From: Phallusia mammillata
Lineage: Eukaryota > Chordata > Ascidiacea > Phlebobranchia > Ascidiidae
Assembly (NCBI GenBank): GCA_003260075.1
Contig: QLIY01000128.1
Location: 1 to 64,000, forward strand
DNA: 64,000 bases
Direction of reading: 5' to 3'
Below are positions 12,606-24,580 of the stretch, one piece after another (position 1 is the stretch's first letter; the number at the start of each line of letters is the position of its first letter). The notes under the pieces are model-generated. The model saw only the letters and a list, made by a program, of their open reading frames with translations. It ran no database searches and was not told the DNA's origin. The position numbers were made by a program, and so were the translations under genes.

Positions 12606-12770
12606 GACCTAAATGGCATTTTGTGCAAACGGTTGCCGAGATGCTTACAAGATATTCGCGAGCATTTTACATCAAACCAATTCGTTCACACATTAAAAGC
12701 ACGAGTACCCCCCAAACAAAGGCTAAAATTAGATGCATTTCTACGTTGCCTGTCACTGGGAGCATGGTAA
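12606..12770 (+). CDS. Candidate terminal exon, SOCS-box-like (unassigned gene)
   Basis: An acceptor (GTGGGCAG) at 12605 opens a 54-codon frame that ends in TAA at 12768-12770. The peptide includes LPRCLQDIREHFTSNQ, then VPPKQRLKLDAFLRCL near the C-terminus. The spacing of Leu-x-x-Ile-Arg, a middle hydrophobic stretch, Pro-Pro and Leu-Lys-x-Asp/Ala-Phe-Leu vaguely resembles a SOCS box, which is normally C-terminal. An AATAAA lies near 13034. I found no upstream partner exon, so this may instead be a relic or chance ORF. The family assignment is tentative. Confidence 0.28.
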   Translation, partial: DLNGILCKRLPRCLQDIREHFTSNQFVHTLKARVPPKQRLKLDAFLRCLSLGAW

Positions 12771-13253
12771 TGCCATTTCTATGTTCACATTTCCTTCTAT
12801 TGAGCACGGTTGTTAGTTCACACGTCAGGCTTTTGCTGTCAAGATCATCTATAGATGTCAAGATTAGTGCTATTTTTGTACCTACATCCGTTTCTACATA
12901 AAGGTGAATACTCGTTCATTCACAAAGAGGTATATTGTCCGCCTCAGACGTAAAATGTAACGTGTTTAGGGCTTAATATTATTTTGCCCAGAATCAAACG
13001 CATTACAATTTTAGTTCATTAAATTGGAACCGAATAAAACGTATTTTTTGCAGATTTGTTTGCAAACATATTTTACAACCAAAGCGTACACATTACATAA
13101 AATGCAGCAGCTGGTATTCAGTCGTATCGACTTTTCATCCCAAATAATTCAATTACAACCTATTCAAGAGCATCTTATGTAACGTCAAATTCAAGAATTT
13201 TATGTAACTCTAATAAGGCTCCCGAAGGAAGGGGATTTTCCTATTACTCCTAA

Positions 13254-13335
13254 GGGGGCGGGGCTAAACCTAAACAGCCAATCAGATTCCTTTAAAGTCT
13301 CGCCTCCTTCGCAACATTCTCGCTGATTGGTCAGG
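13254..13335. promoter_or_regulatory. GC box plus two opposed CCAAT boxes
   Basis: GGGGGCGGGGC at 13254-13264 is followed by AGCCAATCAG (CCAAT at 13278-13282) and, on the other strand, CTGATTGGTC (ATTGG at 13326-13330). This is a promoter-like cluster about 50 bp wide with inverted CCAAT boxes, but no recognised gene starts on either side. It could be an orphan promoter or part of a repeat. Confidence 0.3.
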
Positions 13336-14309
13336 TTTTTGCCAACTCAGCAAATGCGCGTTTTGCTAGATTGAATTAACTATAGCCATGTTTGTTTACA
13401 GTTGCTAGCGCATTAACGATCGCGCCGCTCATGTAACGATCGAAATCGTTGCTCCACAAATTTCATGTAACCTTTAAAGAACCAGATTCAAGGTTTTAGT
13501 TGATTGTGGGTGTTAAAATTCCACAGAATTTCAATGGCATGTGTTTAACGTTGCAGCTGTTTTACTAAGAAAAATACTGTTCCGATAAGCGTTAGCAAAG
13601 AATAAAACTCGAGAAGAAGTAATTAAGTACTTCTTTTTGAAATGTTGGTCTAGTTTGAAAAACCTGACTGTATTTATTTATGTAGTTCTGTAGCATTATT
13701 ACACTGTACTGTCACATGGCTATAAAGAGTGTAACACAAATCAAACCGAGAAACCATAAAGTTGTACAACGAACAAAATTTCCAGACATTTCATTCTCAT
13801 TTACCAAGAAATTCGCAATCAACAAGAACTAAGACAAATAAGAACAAGATGGGCGTGAACCAAAAGATTTAAGAGTTTGGCCTCGTTGTGATGGTAAACT
13901 AGAATAACGAGGTACCTGAAATGTTTGCTAAACTTCGAGTGACACTTAACGGCTAAAGTTTTTTCCGGTAAAGTGAAATTCAGTAACACTACCTTTGTGT
14001 TTATTGATGCCTCTCCCTTTGCTGCTATTTGCTTTGTACTGTGATAAATCATGGAATACACGTTTTGCTTTTGAACCGGTTCCGGTATGTTTTCGTGCCA
14101 CACAACACTCCATTTTCAAACATTGTTCACACTATATAAGGTTAACAATTAAAACATTCACTCAGATCAAAGCAAAACAAAACAATTTGACATTACGTGT
14201 ATATGTCAGTCTAAGCATGGTCAAAAATCTTTCTTTCCTGCATACATTTTAAACGAACCAAGCAATTTTGCTAGGGAAGTATATAGTATTTGGTAACCGG
14301 ACATAAAAG

Positions 14310-14735
14310 TTGAATAAAGTTTACAGATTGGCTTGGATTTCAGCTTGCGGTTTTAAAACGTTCGGATATGACCCTTCTAAGACGCAAGTAGGCAACTTTC
14401 CCCCAATAAATATAGCAACCCCGGAACTATTTGCTTTACGTCAATCCGTTGGTAACCATTAAAACTTTAAGGCCTATTCGCAATGGCGGTTGCTCGACTA
14501 AAAATTACCCAGGCCATATTTATAAGATTAATGTTGGAATTCGACAGGTAAACAACGAAAACAAACTAATAGGCCCCCCCCCCAGGGTCATATCCGAACG
14601 TTTTAAAACCGCAAGCTGAAATCCAAGCCAAATCTGTAAACTTTATTCGCAAAAAACTAAAAATTACCCAGGCCATATTTATAAGATTCATGTTGGAATT
14701 CGACAGGTAAACAACGAAAACAAACTAATTAAAAC
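14310..14735. repeat. Mixed inverted and direct duplication around 10 C
   Basis: The sequence just after the ten C at 14574-14583 is the reverse complement of about 14310-14376 (GTTTTAAAACCGCAAGCTGA versus its inverse). This is followed by a direct copy at about 14656-14730 of 14498-14571 (ACCCAGGCCATATTTATAAG). The unit may be a real inversion allele or a misjoined contig end. Confidence 0.65.
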
Positions 14736-15037
14736 CTTAAACAATCCAGCCAACTCTCTTAAATGTGACTCAGTGCACGTCCAGAGTTCCACACGGTTCT
14801 TGACGTCATAGGGTTGTGACGTAGCGCATGACCCCGAAGCGAAAGCTTAGAGGTTCGGTTGCTGGTGCTCAATTAATATAGCAGGAAGCAAGTGTCAATA
14901 GACCCGTATGACGTATAAGTTAACTTGCTTATGGGTTAGTATGCTAAGAACTTTAAGTATTGGAATAGAGTGATTTATTAGACTAACGGGGTATAAAAGT
15001 CCAAGCGCGTATTTAAACTGTTGGACAATAGGTTGAG

Positions 15038-15190
15038 ATTATGACAGTACACTTGCAAGTGGGGAGAAAGTCTATGAGATATTTTAGTACAGTTAACTAG
15101 CCCCCCCCCCATTATGACAGTACACTTGCAAGTGGGGAGAAAGTCTATGAGATATTTTGTATACCAGCGGTTTAGTACAGTTAACTAATG
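15038..15190. repeat. Duplicated spacer block joined by 10 C
   Basis: 15038-15100 recurs from 15111. The right copy contains an extra approximately 15 bases (around TGTATACCAGCGG) absent from the left, an allele-like indel. The filler is 15101-15110. Confidence 0.75.
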
Positions 15191-15235
15191 AGTACACAGC
15201 TAGCCAAATGTCGCTAGTTCGGGTTTACCTTTATG

Positions 15236-15565
15236 TAGGGTTGCCATCGACACATGGTGCAAAATAAGCAATCCAAAAATTTGGCAATCCAAAAATTTAA
15301 CCCCCCCCCCACGAAACGAAACAAACGTTTTTGAACCAATCTTTGCATTTATACGAGCCATGACATATCACATGTCATGTTTGTGTGCCAGAAACAATCT
15401 GTTCCAGCAAATCTTTTTTCGAAGAAAATACCTTGTGCAATAAATCTCATGACAGTTCAGGTCTAGGTTTACTTTTACTTGTAGCAGGGATTTGACTTAT
15501 TCCACGTAGACTCAAGTAAAAAAACAAGGACATTTCTTAGAAATAAGAACGGTATGGCAACCCCG
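15236..15565. mobile_element. MITE with YAGGGTTGCCAT ends
   Basis: Left end TAGGGTTGCCATCG, right end ATGGCAACCCCG. Internal sequence is shared with 8203-8598 and 19826-20210. A ten-C filler at 15301-15310 interrupts it. Flanking octamers match only partly. Confidence 0.55.
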
Positions 15566-15726
15566 CCTACATTAACGTTGTCATACCGTTCTTGTTTCTA
15601 AACTTTCTCTTTATTTGAAGATAAATCAGTGAAGATTATTTATACGGTGTTGGTTAGAAGTCAGAAAGACGGTTTGTTCATTAAAAGCATTGGCAAAGTT
15701 TTGTTTTCAAACCCAACTTAAACTGC

Positions 15727-16053
15727 ATGCCATTGGGTACGCACCTATCTGATTTTTAATGATTAAAGTTACCATGGTATATTGCGTCTACTAACAGGTT
15801 AAAAACGTGCTAGGCAGAGAGCAGTTTACAGTTCTCTCAATTGGGCACATCCGCGCAAAGATTTTACTGCAATTTTATAACTAACCCCCCCCCCATGCCA
15901 TTGGGTACGCACCTATCTGATTTTTAATGATTAAAGTTACCACGGTATATTGCGTCTACTAACAGGTTAAAAACGTACTAGGCAGAGAGCAGTTTACAGT
16001 TCTCTCAATTGGGCACATCCGCGCCAAGATTTTACTGCAATTTTATAACTAAC
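15727..16053. repeat. Duplicated spacer block joined by 10 C
   Basis: 15727-15884 and 15895-16053 differ by only a few substitutions (for example ACCATGG versus ACCACGG). The filler is 15885-15894. Confidence 0.8.
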
Positions 16054-18528
16054 GGCAACTATGGCTATTTGCTTTAAGGCAGTGATTCTGAAAGTTTTGA
16101 CCTTCAGTGTCGTCTAGTGGACTGCTAAAAATGAAACGCATGTTATAAATCGCTACTTATTTAAGTACATTTTGGAAGCTTTTGAAAAACTGTAGTGTAG
16201 ACAAAAGTGACCTATCATGTTATTTACGGATCTTACAATAGTGTGGTTTTTCAAATTTCCCGAGGGAAAGAACAAGTTTGTCTTTTAATCATCACCATTT
16301 TACGACTTTTAAATATATAAGTTTGTCTTTTTTGTACAAAATTCAGTATTCACACACTAAAAGTATCGAAAATACTTTACTTGAGAAAATATAGTCTTGC
16401 ACTTTTTTACTTTTATTAAACTACTGCCAAGTGTCTTCTTGTTTTGGTTTCAAAATTACTCATGTAGAGATATAGATTTACATCATATATATATATATGT
16501 ATGTATATATTCAATGACGCCTGAAAAACAGGTAAATTTCTAACTTTATGCACAAATGAACCTGAACATTCTAGCTAACAATCTTTATTGTTTATGACGT
16601 GACCATCTTTATTGTTACGCAAGTGGTGCCTGTTTTAGTATTGTTAGCACATAATATACGCACAAATACGTGTAAAAGTCGGACACATGTGACTACAAGG
16701 CGGATAAAACTTTTTTGAACCCCATAAAATCTATTTAGAGCAGTTTTAAAATCCTAATACATATAGCAAAAGAGCTTATGTCACGACCGTCAGTACATAA
16801 GTATATATTAGTATACATGTTCAAGGCCGCATAAACTAGTCCTTGTGACACAGGTTGTGCACCCCTGCCCTAGGTCACTATGCATGATATATGGAAAACA
16901 AAAATGTATGAAACTAATATTATTTAAGGTTGTGAGCGCAATTTGTAGCCAACGTGTTTGCAGCATTTGCAACACTGTCGGCCCTGTGTTGTCAATCAAA
17001 GCGTTTTGCGTTGTCCGAAAGGTTCGGAAATTTCCTAAACCAACGCCTGACAGACATTAGCCTTTTTTAGTATCGATTGAAGTAAATCCACTAAAATTGT
17101 TTACTGCCAGCTGTCCAATTAGATTCCTTGTTGAAATGAAGAGTTTAGGAAACGTTGTCACAGAAAAGTGTACAAAGAAAATATGGTTAATGTATGAATG
17201 TGTGCTTTAATTGTATAAATTGTTAAAAACAGAACTGCATAGAGCTTATATAGGATATTGCAATGTTACGTAAAATAGGCATGCTTTTGGTTTTGAATCA
17301 GCTAGTTATATCTAGTAAATTAAACTACAAAAAACTATCAAGACCTTTTTTGGCTAGCACAGGTGCTTTTAAAAAGTCGTGAAGTCAAAACAACAGGTCA
17401 AAAGGCACATTTTGGGAGTGATCTGTTTTAGCAGAGCAGACTTGCCAGGCTTTGTTTTTAATTTGTAACTTCATTGTGACGTCATATTGTAGCAAACCGG
17501 CAATTTTTGCAGATTCAACTCGAAATTGGAACCATTATTTTCTCCTTTTGAATTATTGACGCTGTGGCAGCATGGAATTGAAAGGCTGCAGGTCACAACA
17601 CTAATTTGAAACCTCAGGCAGATGGCCCAAACCGGCGCCCGACAAAAACGCATCAGGTGTATTTATAATAGGTTGAAAATCACAGAGCAGTTATATAAAA
17701 GTCACAAGTGGTCCGATACAGCTACACAGCGGTGATGTGATTTGTAGAAGTGTTTGTACCTAATTGAATCATTCGTTTAGAGTTAAAGTGCTTGGCAAGT
17801 GAAATCATCACAAAAATGATTCAGAAAGATTAGTTAATTAAGTTCAAAAAAAGCAGTAAAAAACATTGACTTTAAATGCCTTTTTTCTTTGTTTTCAAAT
17901 AAGGTATTGTATTGAATGCTTTATGTTCTGCGAACCACTGTAAGGTGCAAACCACTGTACTAGTGACCAAATTTGGGAACAACTGGGAAAACCATACAGT
18001 TAAATAATGTCAATTCAATTATGGGGCACAAATGTAAAAGACGCGCACTTTTAAGACTATGTTTACAAAAACTACAGCTAGATTATGTGACGTTTCTGAA
18101 TCCATATGTACGCTGCAACTTAAATTACAAATGTAACACTTTTTTGTTTTAACCAAAAAGGATTTTTTCAAATCGATTTTTTGGGGTTGTGCGAGTTTAA
18201 ATGGCGTATAGGGAGTCAAAAAGGCATTAGTGATTGTGAATTAGCTAACAACATTTCTGCTCTGTGGAAAAAAATCCCATAACGGCAAGTTGCACGTACG
18301 TTAGAAAGTACGTTTGGAAACTCAATTTTTTGGAGTATTTTACAAAAGAAAAATATTTTCAATCGATTTCGGTTTGAGAAACGTCTAATGACGCATTGCA
18401 AGAATTTGAGTTGCAATGTTATTAAGTCAAACAACAAAATTTTGTTCAGTTTCGATAAGATTTTTAAGAAAACTAGCTTATATTTATCATAATTCAAACG
18501 CTGGTTTTGTTTCCAAAATATAATGTTG

Positions 18529-18530
<2 letters not shown>

Positions 18531-18601
<71 letters not shown>
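18531..18601. other. Long poly-C tract (71 C), probable assembly gap
   Basis: A run of 71 C with non-homologous flanks. The poly-Pro ORF that starts upstream of it at 18507 is an artefact of the run. Confidence 0.75.
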
Positions 18602-18680
18602 AGCAATTTATTTACCAATACGTGTAATACATTTAACCACGAATTATCTCCTTGGGAAATCCCAAATCAGCCGGTCATCA

Positions 18681-18785
18681 AGCGTTCCCGTACGGCATGG
18701 CGTTAGAAAAAAAATCTAGCCTGCGGTGGGATTCGAACCCACGAAAGGAGACATTCCAGGACAGCTTCAGGGCTGATCCAATTTA
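18681..18785 (-). repeat. tRNA-derived SINE-like fragment
   Basis: On the minus strand this contains GTGGGTTCGAATCCCACCGC, a T-arm with B-box, next to a degenerate anticodon region. The same T-arm and the adjoining AGATTTTT(C)TAG tail sequence recur at 37690-37795, so this is a dispersed tRNA-derived repeat and not a functional tRNA. Confidence 0.5.
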
Positions 18786-18855
18786 TGAACCTATAACATC
18801 TCACTTTCTTCTTATTTGTTAGATACACAGTAGTTTTTTTACTAAACCTTTGAAA

Positions 18856-21800
18856 ATGCCGCGCCGGAAAAGCTCAAGTTCCTCGTCTGAAGGCTTAGGA
18901 GGCTCCCGTTCGTCGATTCGAAGAACTTTAAGTCAGAGGAAGATGAGACTGAAAACTATGTCCGAGGATGAAAAGACTTTCACTCGCAAAATAACCACTA
19001 AGTCAGTGACTCTTTTGTAAAAAGCTACAAAGCATACTTTACTCTGTTTTGTTCCGTAGTAATATGACTATAGTTAGGTGAAGATGGCTAGAAATCGCAA
19101 AAAATTGCATCAATGTTTTTAAACAATGTTACAACCTTTTTTACTCTGTCTAAATTTTGAAAAAGTGATTTTCTAACCTTAGGTTCAAACAGGCATATAA
19201 CTGAGTTTAAATTAGTTTCAAAAAGCAGATTTGCCGTTTTAAGCCAATTTATTATTTCACGCCATTTCTGTTGTTTTAGTTTAATATTTAGTCCGATTTT
19301 ATGCATTAACAAGAGCATTTCGTGTTGGAGAAATATTCTTAAAGCTTAAAGCAATTTTATTTATGTTTCTGCAGAAATGGCAAATGGCTGGAAGCACAAA
19401 AAACATTTCGGGATTTTTTAAACCAAAAAGGTAAGTGTCAGATTACTGGTTCAAGCTGATTCAATTAACTGAATTATAGGGCGTATATCGTTACATAAAT
19501 TTGTGAATTAAAAACACGAAAAATATGATTGAGAAGGGGTATGTCAAAACAGTGTTACAAAGTTGAGTAAAACCTGCAATAAATTTTAAACTGAAAACAT
19601 CAACAAAAACACAAAATGCGAACTTTAAATTTAATAGCCCTTAATTTCAAAGCAAATAATTGCCGAAAAGCTGTAAAATGGTGTGTTATACGCTCTGTTT
19701 ATCTCACTTGCAGTATTTGCAATAACATTTATCGAACGATGATATGTTGCTGCTACTTTAATGAAATCCGTTTGATTTCGTTTTTCGTTTTCAATGTTCT
19801 CCAAGATTTCAATATAGCCTATTGACAGGGTTGCCATACCGTCCTTATTTCTAAGATTTGTCCTTATTTTGAAGGGCTATGTCTTAGAAAAGTTCATTGT
19901 CCTTATTTCTAAGAAATGTCCTTATTTTTGACTTGAGTCCTTCTTCATATTTTCAACAATTACTGGTCAAAATCCCTGCTACAAGTAAAAGTAAACCTAG
20001 ACCTGAGCTGTTGTGAAATGTACGAAGTATTTTCTACGAACAAGGAGTGGCTGAAACAGATTATTTCTGCCAATATATTGCATATGATATGTCATGGCTC
20101 GTATAAATGCAAAGATTTGTTCAAAGACGTTTGTTTTGTTTTGTATCAAAATTTAGTTTTTCGGTTNTTCGGTTGTCCTTTTTTTTGCTTTCAAGTCGAT
20201 GGCAACCCTGCCTATAGGTAAGGAACACCTGCAATAAAAGCAGACAAAAACCTATACCACAAGCGTTCAATACAGAACATCTGTAATAAAAGCAGGCAAT
20301 ACACTCCAATAGGTCAATATAGCCTAGTTTAAAAACACCTGCAATAAACGCAGATTGTAAAGTACAACCTTATACCACAGAATATTGCATAAACTTTACA
20401 GCTAAACTTCGATCCTTTCGCGAGTTTTTGAAAACGGAGTTCAGTCAAGAAAACTTGGATTTCTGGCTTGAAGTTGAAAAATATCAACAAATGGACGAAG
20501 GAGAAGAACGGGATGAAATGGCCTCCGCGATTTATAAACGATTTGTAAAATGCGGGGCTTCTGAACAGGTACGTACTTTCTATATAGGACCGTGGCTATG
20601 ACACAGTTCCTTGGTTTGGGGTCTCTCAGCCATAGAAAGACCAAAAGTTGTGAGTTGGAATCTTTGAGTGTTGCCAAATTGAAAGCTGGCCCACATTTTA
20701 GGCCCAAGGTAATTGCTTTAAAAATTCGAATTAGGCCTGAAAGTTAAGTTCACTAATGAACCAAAATAAAAAAGGACGTATACACCCCGAAATCATGCAG
20801 ATTTATGCAAAGTTTTTACTACTAAAGCTCCAACCAAATGAATAGAGACCCGAAAAAACTACCTAATTTAGAATCTAAAAATGCGTAAAGTGTAACACAG
20901 ACGCCATAAACCAGTAACACCAGAAAAACGTACCTTGCCACTATAAACCGATATTGGTGCTATGAAAAACAAGACACCTGGTCGCTTTCGAATCCGAATC
21001 AACAAACACCAATAAGTTTTGCCCTAACTCTAAACTTATAACTTATACTATATGTGCTATCGAGCAACTCTTTTAATCAGAGTTGTAAATGCCCAAAATA
21101 AGGCCCGTGTCCAAAGGTTTAAGCTAGTGATGTACCGAATCGGCGAAATTTCGATTCGGCCGAAACCGAATATTCGGCGGTTTTGCCGAATAAATTCGGC
21201 CGAATCAACCGAATCATTTATGACGTCACGCGAATTCGTACCCTACGCGTTTGACATGAAAACATAAGTTGATCTACCAGGCAATAAGTGCAGAATGGTT
21301 TTGTTTCGTCCTTATTTTAGTTCAGTGAGGTATAACATTGATTGCCAACCCGACAATGAATTACTGATTTTCGTCTGCAGTGGGAAAAGCGACAATGTGT
21401 TAAAAAAATATAATGATTGACGCGATTTCGTTGGTACTAAGCAGAAAAAACACGTATAACGCTTTAAATGAGTGTTCGTAAAAGATTTGGTTTCGGCCGA
21501 ATCGCAACAAATTATTCGGCCGAAACCGAATCTTTGCAAAAGTGGCCGATTCGGCCGAATAAATTCGGCAAACCGAATATTCGGCACATCTCTAGTTTAA
21601 GCCCACAGCTGATTTATTTGAAGGCCCGAATTGGGCTCGAAAGTCGGTGAAAATGCAGTACAAATAAATGCAGTACAATAATTTATTTACAGGCCCGAAT
21701 TGGGCTCGAAAGTCGGTGAAAATGCAGTACAAATAAGGCCGAACGTGAAGTCAGGCCCGTTTTATTTAAACTTAACCCCCGAATCCAACCCGAAAAGCTT

Positions 21801-21989
21801 AACACTTCAACTAAGAGTACTAATAAAACTGATTATTTGTAGGTGAATTTATCGCATTCGGCGCGACAAAGTGTCACAGACCGAATACAAGAACCTGACG
21901 CTGATACATTCTTAATCGCACAGAGAGAAATTTTTCGACTCATCGAGCAAGATTCGTACCGTCGCTTCAGCCAGTCTATGAGACAATAA
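18856..21989 (+). CDS. Second RGS protein, short R4-like
   Basis: Predicted GTPase activator for G-alpha. Exons are 18856-19016, 19375-19430, 20402-20568 and 21843-21989, in phase, for 176 residues. The N-terminus (MPRRKSSSSSSEG...) is basic and Ser-rich. The RGS domain runs from about residue 58 to the end, with FREFLKTEFSQENLDFW, EQVNLSHSAR and IEQDSYRRF. Intron positions inside the domain (phase 2, 1, 0) are the same as in the first RGS gene, showing that the two are paralogues. The Asp of the usual NLD motif is replaced by Ser (VNLSHS), while Asn is kept. The first donor (GTAAAA after 19016) is weak but is the only one that keeps phase. The protein ends a few residues past the domain, and an AATAAA at 21985-21990 overlaps the stop codon. 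Confidence 0.88.
19826..20210. mobile_element. MITE with CAGGGTTGCCAT ends inside RGS intron
   Basis: Perfect terminal inverted repeat CAGGGTTGCCAT/ATGGCAACCCTG. Flanking octamers are CCTATTGA and CCTATAGG (6/8). It contains the ambiguous base n at 20167. It lies in the third intron-scale gap of the second RGS gene, between exons 19375-19430 and 20402-20568. Confidence 0.7.
21129..21590. mobile_element. MITE with long TTCGGCCGAAT-rich inverted repeats
   Basis: The left end GATGTACCGAATCGGC and right end (reverse complement GATGTGCCGAATATTCGG) form long inverted repeats dense in TTCGGCCGAA. The middle is unrelated AT-rich sequence. It is located in the last intron of the second RGS gene. It would fold into a long hairpin. 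Confidence 0.6.
21604..21782. repeat. GCCCGAA dispersed repeat, locally tandem
   Basis: A unit containing AGGCCCGAATTGGGCTCGAA and GTCGGTGAAAATGCAGTACA occurs twice in tandem. The same GCCCGAA-type dispersed family is found at 24417-24545, 35660-35930, 37862-38200, 40915-41115, 48905-49115, 55890-56095, 56495-56600 and 57600-57890. Confidence 0.55.
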
Positions 21990-22103
21990 AGCCATTCGAT
22001 ATTTTTTATTTTCTAGTTTGATTGTTTTTTTGGTGTTCGTTTTCCTCGGTTGCGTACAAACATGTTCACACTGTTGTTAATTACACTCAACTTATATTTA
22101 TTC

Positions 22104-22215
22104 CTGGTCGTAAGTGGAACGTTTTTGTCCATTTTTTCATCTGTTTGTAACTTTTTGCCCCCCCCCCCCTGGTCGTAAGTGGAACGTTTTTGTCCATTTT
22201 TTCATCTGTTTGTAA
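22104..22215. repeat. Short duplicated block joined by poly-C
   Basis: CTGGTCGTAAGTGGAACGTT and following bases occur at about 22104-22157 and from 22169, with 12 C between them. Confidence 0.7.
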
Positions 22216-22748
22216 AATATATTTATAACATGCGACGCATTCAGCCATTTTTTCATTTGTAAAAATCCATTTTTTCAGCTTTTTAGGTTTTTTATTGCGC
22301 TTAGCAATACAATTGCACTAAAACAATCACCAAGCCGAAAATAGCTGCGCAACGTTGAAACGTTGTGGAGGGCACAGTTGGTGGATCGCGACTAAACGTG
22401 CTGCGGCTACATTGTATTATAAAGCGTTATGTGACTGGGGCTCACAAGAAAGTGAGGTTGGCGCAGTGTTGGTAAACACGACTAGAGAGGGAACGTTGGC
22501 GGGACCAGTCGAGGAGGCCCTAAAAACTAACCACCCGTGTTAGGGAAAGAGGGTGGGTGCAACAGAAAAAAAACACCCAAAGAAACCCTGTTAGATAGTT
22601 TTAAGCGTCGCATTTGTATTTTGTTTACGTGGACCTGGACGCGACAAACATGGCCAGTGTTTAATTTCTCCAGCGGTTTCCCAAAATTTGGACTTATGGC
22701 TATTTTTTGCACTAAGGGCTCTTTTTGTATTTAAATGAAACACTTGCG

Positions 22749-23058
22749 GTCTCTTAAAACTACTTAGCGGTCACACAAACCAAACCTTAAAAAAAGCTGA
22801 ACATGGTAATGTGGCACTAAAAATAGAACACAGCTGCGAAACTAATCGGTTGTAAATACTAAAATAACACTAAGAGGGGGAAACAATAGTAAAAAACACC
22901 CCCCCCCCGTCTCTTAAAACTACTTAGCGGTCACACAAACCAAACCTTAAAAAAAACCTGAACATGGTAATGTGGCACTAAAAATAGAACACAGCTGCGA
23001 AACCAATCGGTTGTAAATACTAAAATAACACTAAGAGGGGGGAACAATAGTAAAAAAC
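22749..23058. repeat. Duplicated block joined by 10 C
   Basis: 22749-22898 and 22909-23058 begin GTCTCTTAAAACTACTTAGC and are almost identical. The inverse of the same element occurs near 52925-53060, so this is also a dispersed repeat. Confidence 0.8.
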
Positions 23059-24580
23059 GCAGCAGCTGTACCTGGTAAAGAGAAAGAGAGGTTGGAATCC
23101 CGTTGGAGAAACATATTTAACTTAGTTATTTATGTCCGTTACATCTACCTATTTGATTTGAACGGGTAAAACCAGAACTACATTTGTTATTTTACACTAA
23201 TCCACATTCTTTCTTTGAACTTTGCAACGAAAAAGCTTGTACTACAGTTTTACGAACCCATCTTAGTGATTTTTTTAACTATTCAACGACACAACTTGCA
23301 GTAACACACTACATCGAAATTGGCAAACTCCAGCAAAGCGACAACAAAAGTCAAAAATGTAATGCGATTAAAAAAATAGCCACCTATTTTCACCACTTAC
23401 CCAGTAAAGTACAATCTATTAATAGGGGAATTAAGTAAACAGCACCCCAATTGGCTTTACATGCTGTAACATATCGTTTTACGCATTAAACCGTTTGGCC
23501 GGTAAGGGACAGTATGGAGCAAAAAAGGAAAAAGATACGCTGACATATTATTATGTGTTGCACATTTTTATACAATGCCAGAGAATGATACAGTTGTAAG
23601 TTTTGCTAGTTTTGCAAGCCTTACTGGGATTGTACAAGATAACAATGAACATACATCGGTAATGGATTGGGTGTTTTACGAATCGCGTCAAAGTTTTGGT
23701 TTGTTTGCTGTACACAACTAGCATGGTACGAGTGTTTGTATGTAAATACTTCCAAGCAAACTAAAGAATTCACAATGAGCACTTTGCAGACCACAAGTTT
23801 TGCTCAATCAGTATCAATCCATCACGAAAACGGAGAAAGAAGCGAAAGAATAACACCTTGTTATAAGTTTGCGTCTTAGAATTCGTTGAGATTTAGTAAA
23901 AGGCTATGTAACAATGTATTAGCATAGCTTAGTATTATGTTAAGATGTTTGATTCTCAATTGTATTGTATCGAAAGCAAATGATGAAAAATATATTGATA
24001 TCCCTCTTAATATGTTCAATTCTGACAAAAAAAATTCTGATTACAGAATTAGGTCACCCAGTTGTTGAAGGAAAAGTTCCTTATTATGAAACCTTTAAGT
24101 GATCGCCCAAGTTATCAATAGTGATACAATAAAACTAGCCTATATTATCCATAGACGATTTTTGACGATTTTTGACAATTTGTCACAACAAAAGATGCGA
24201 GATAAGGTAAAACGTGGAGCATGTCTTTTTTACAATTGGTTGGTATATTTTGAGAATTACACTATAAGGGCGTTAAAAAATTTCTTATGATTATAATCAC
24301 ATAATTATGTGTTGACAGAAAAGGAGAGAAAATAAGAATGAGTCAGGAAAGAATGGTTTGGATTGTAACAAATGAAATAGTATTTGTGGCCAAGTTCAGC
24401 ACAGAATTGTAAGCGGGCCTAAAATTGAGGCCCAAACCCACTCACAAGATCAAGGGCCAAAACCCGAATTTAAAAAGCCTGAAAGTTGGTGAAATGGTGG
24501 CACAAATGAGGCCGTGTGTGAACTCAGGTCTGAACTTGACACGAAAATCGCGACCAGACATCTCTGGTTTTGCAATAAGG

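Larger units (their letters stand above)
12771..18855. other. Spacer between the RGS genes, right part
   Basis: No convincing coding exon. It holds three duplicated blocks, a MITE, a TA-rich microsatellite near 16485-16510, a long poly-C tract and a tRNA-like repeat, each listed separately. Confidence 0.4.

Noticed and set aside
18721..18785. Functional tRNA gene
   Set aside because: Only the T-arm is well formed; D-arm and acceptor stem cannot be closed, and a related copy with shared non-tRNA flank exists.
22355..22543. ORF MKRCGGHSWW... as a gene
   Set aside because: The sequence belongs to a dispersed repeat also seen near 36.2-37.1 kb and 61.1-61.4 kb.
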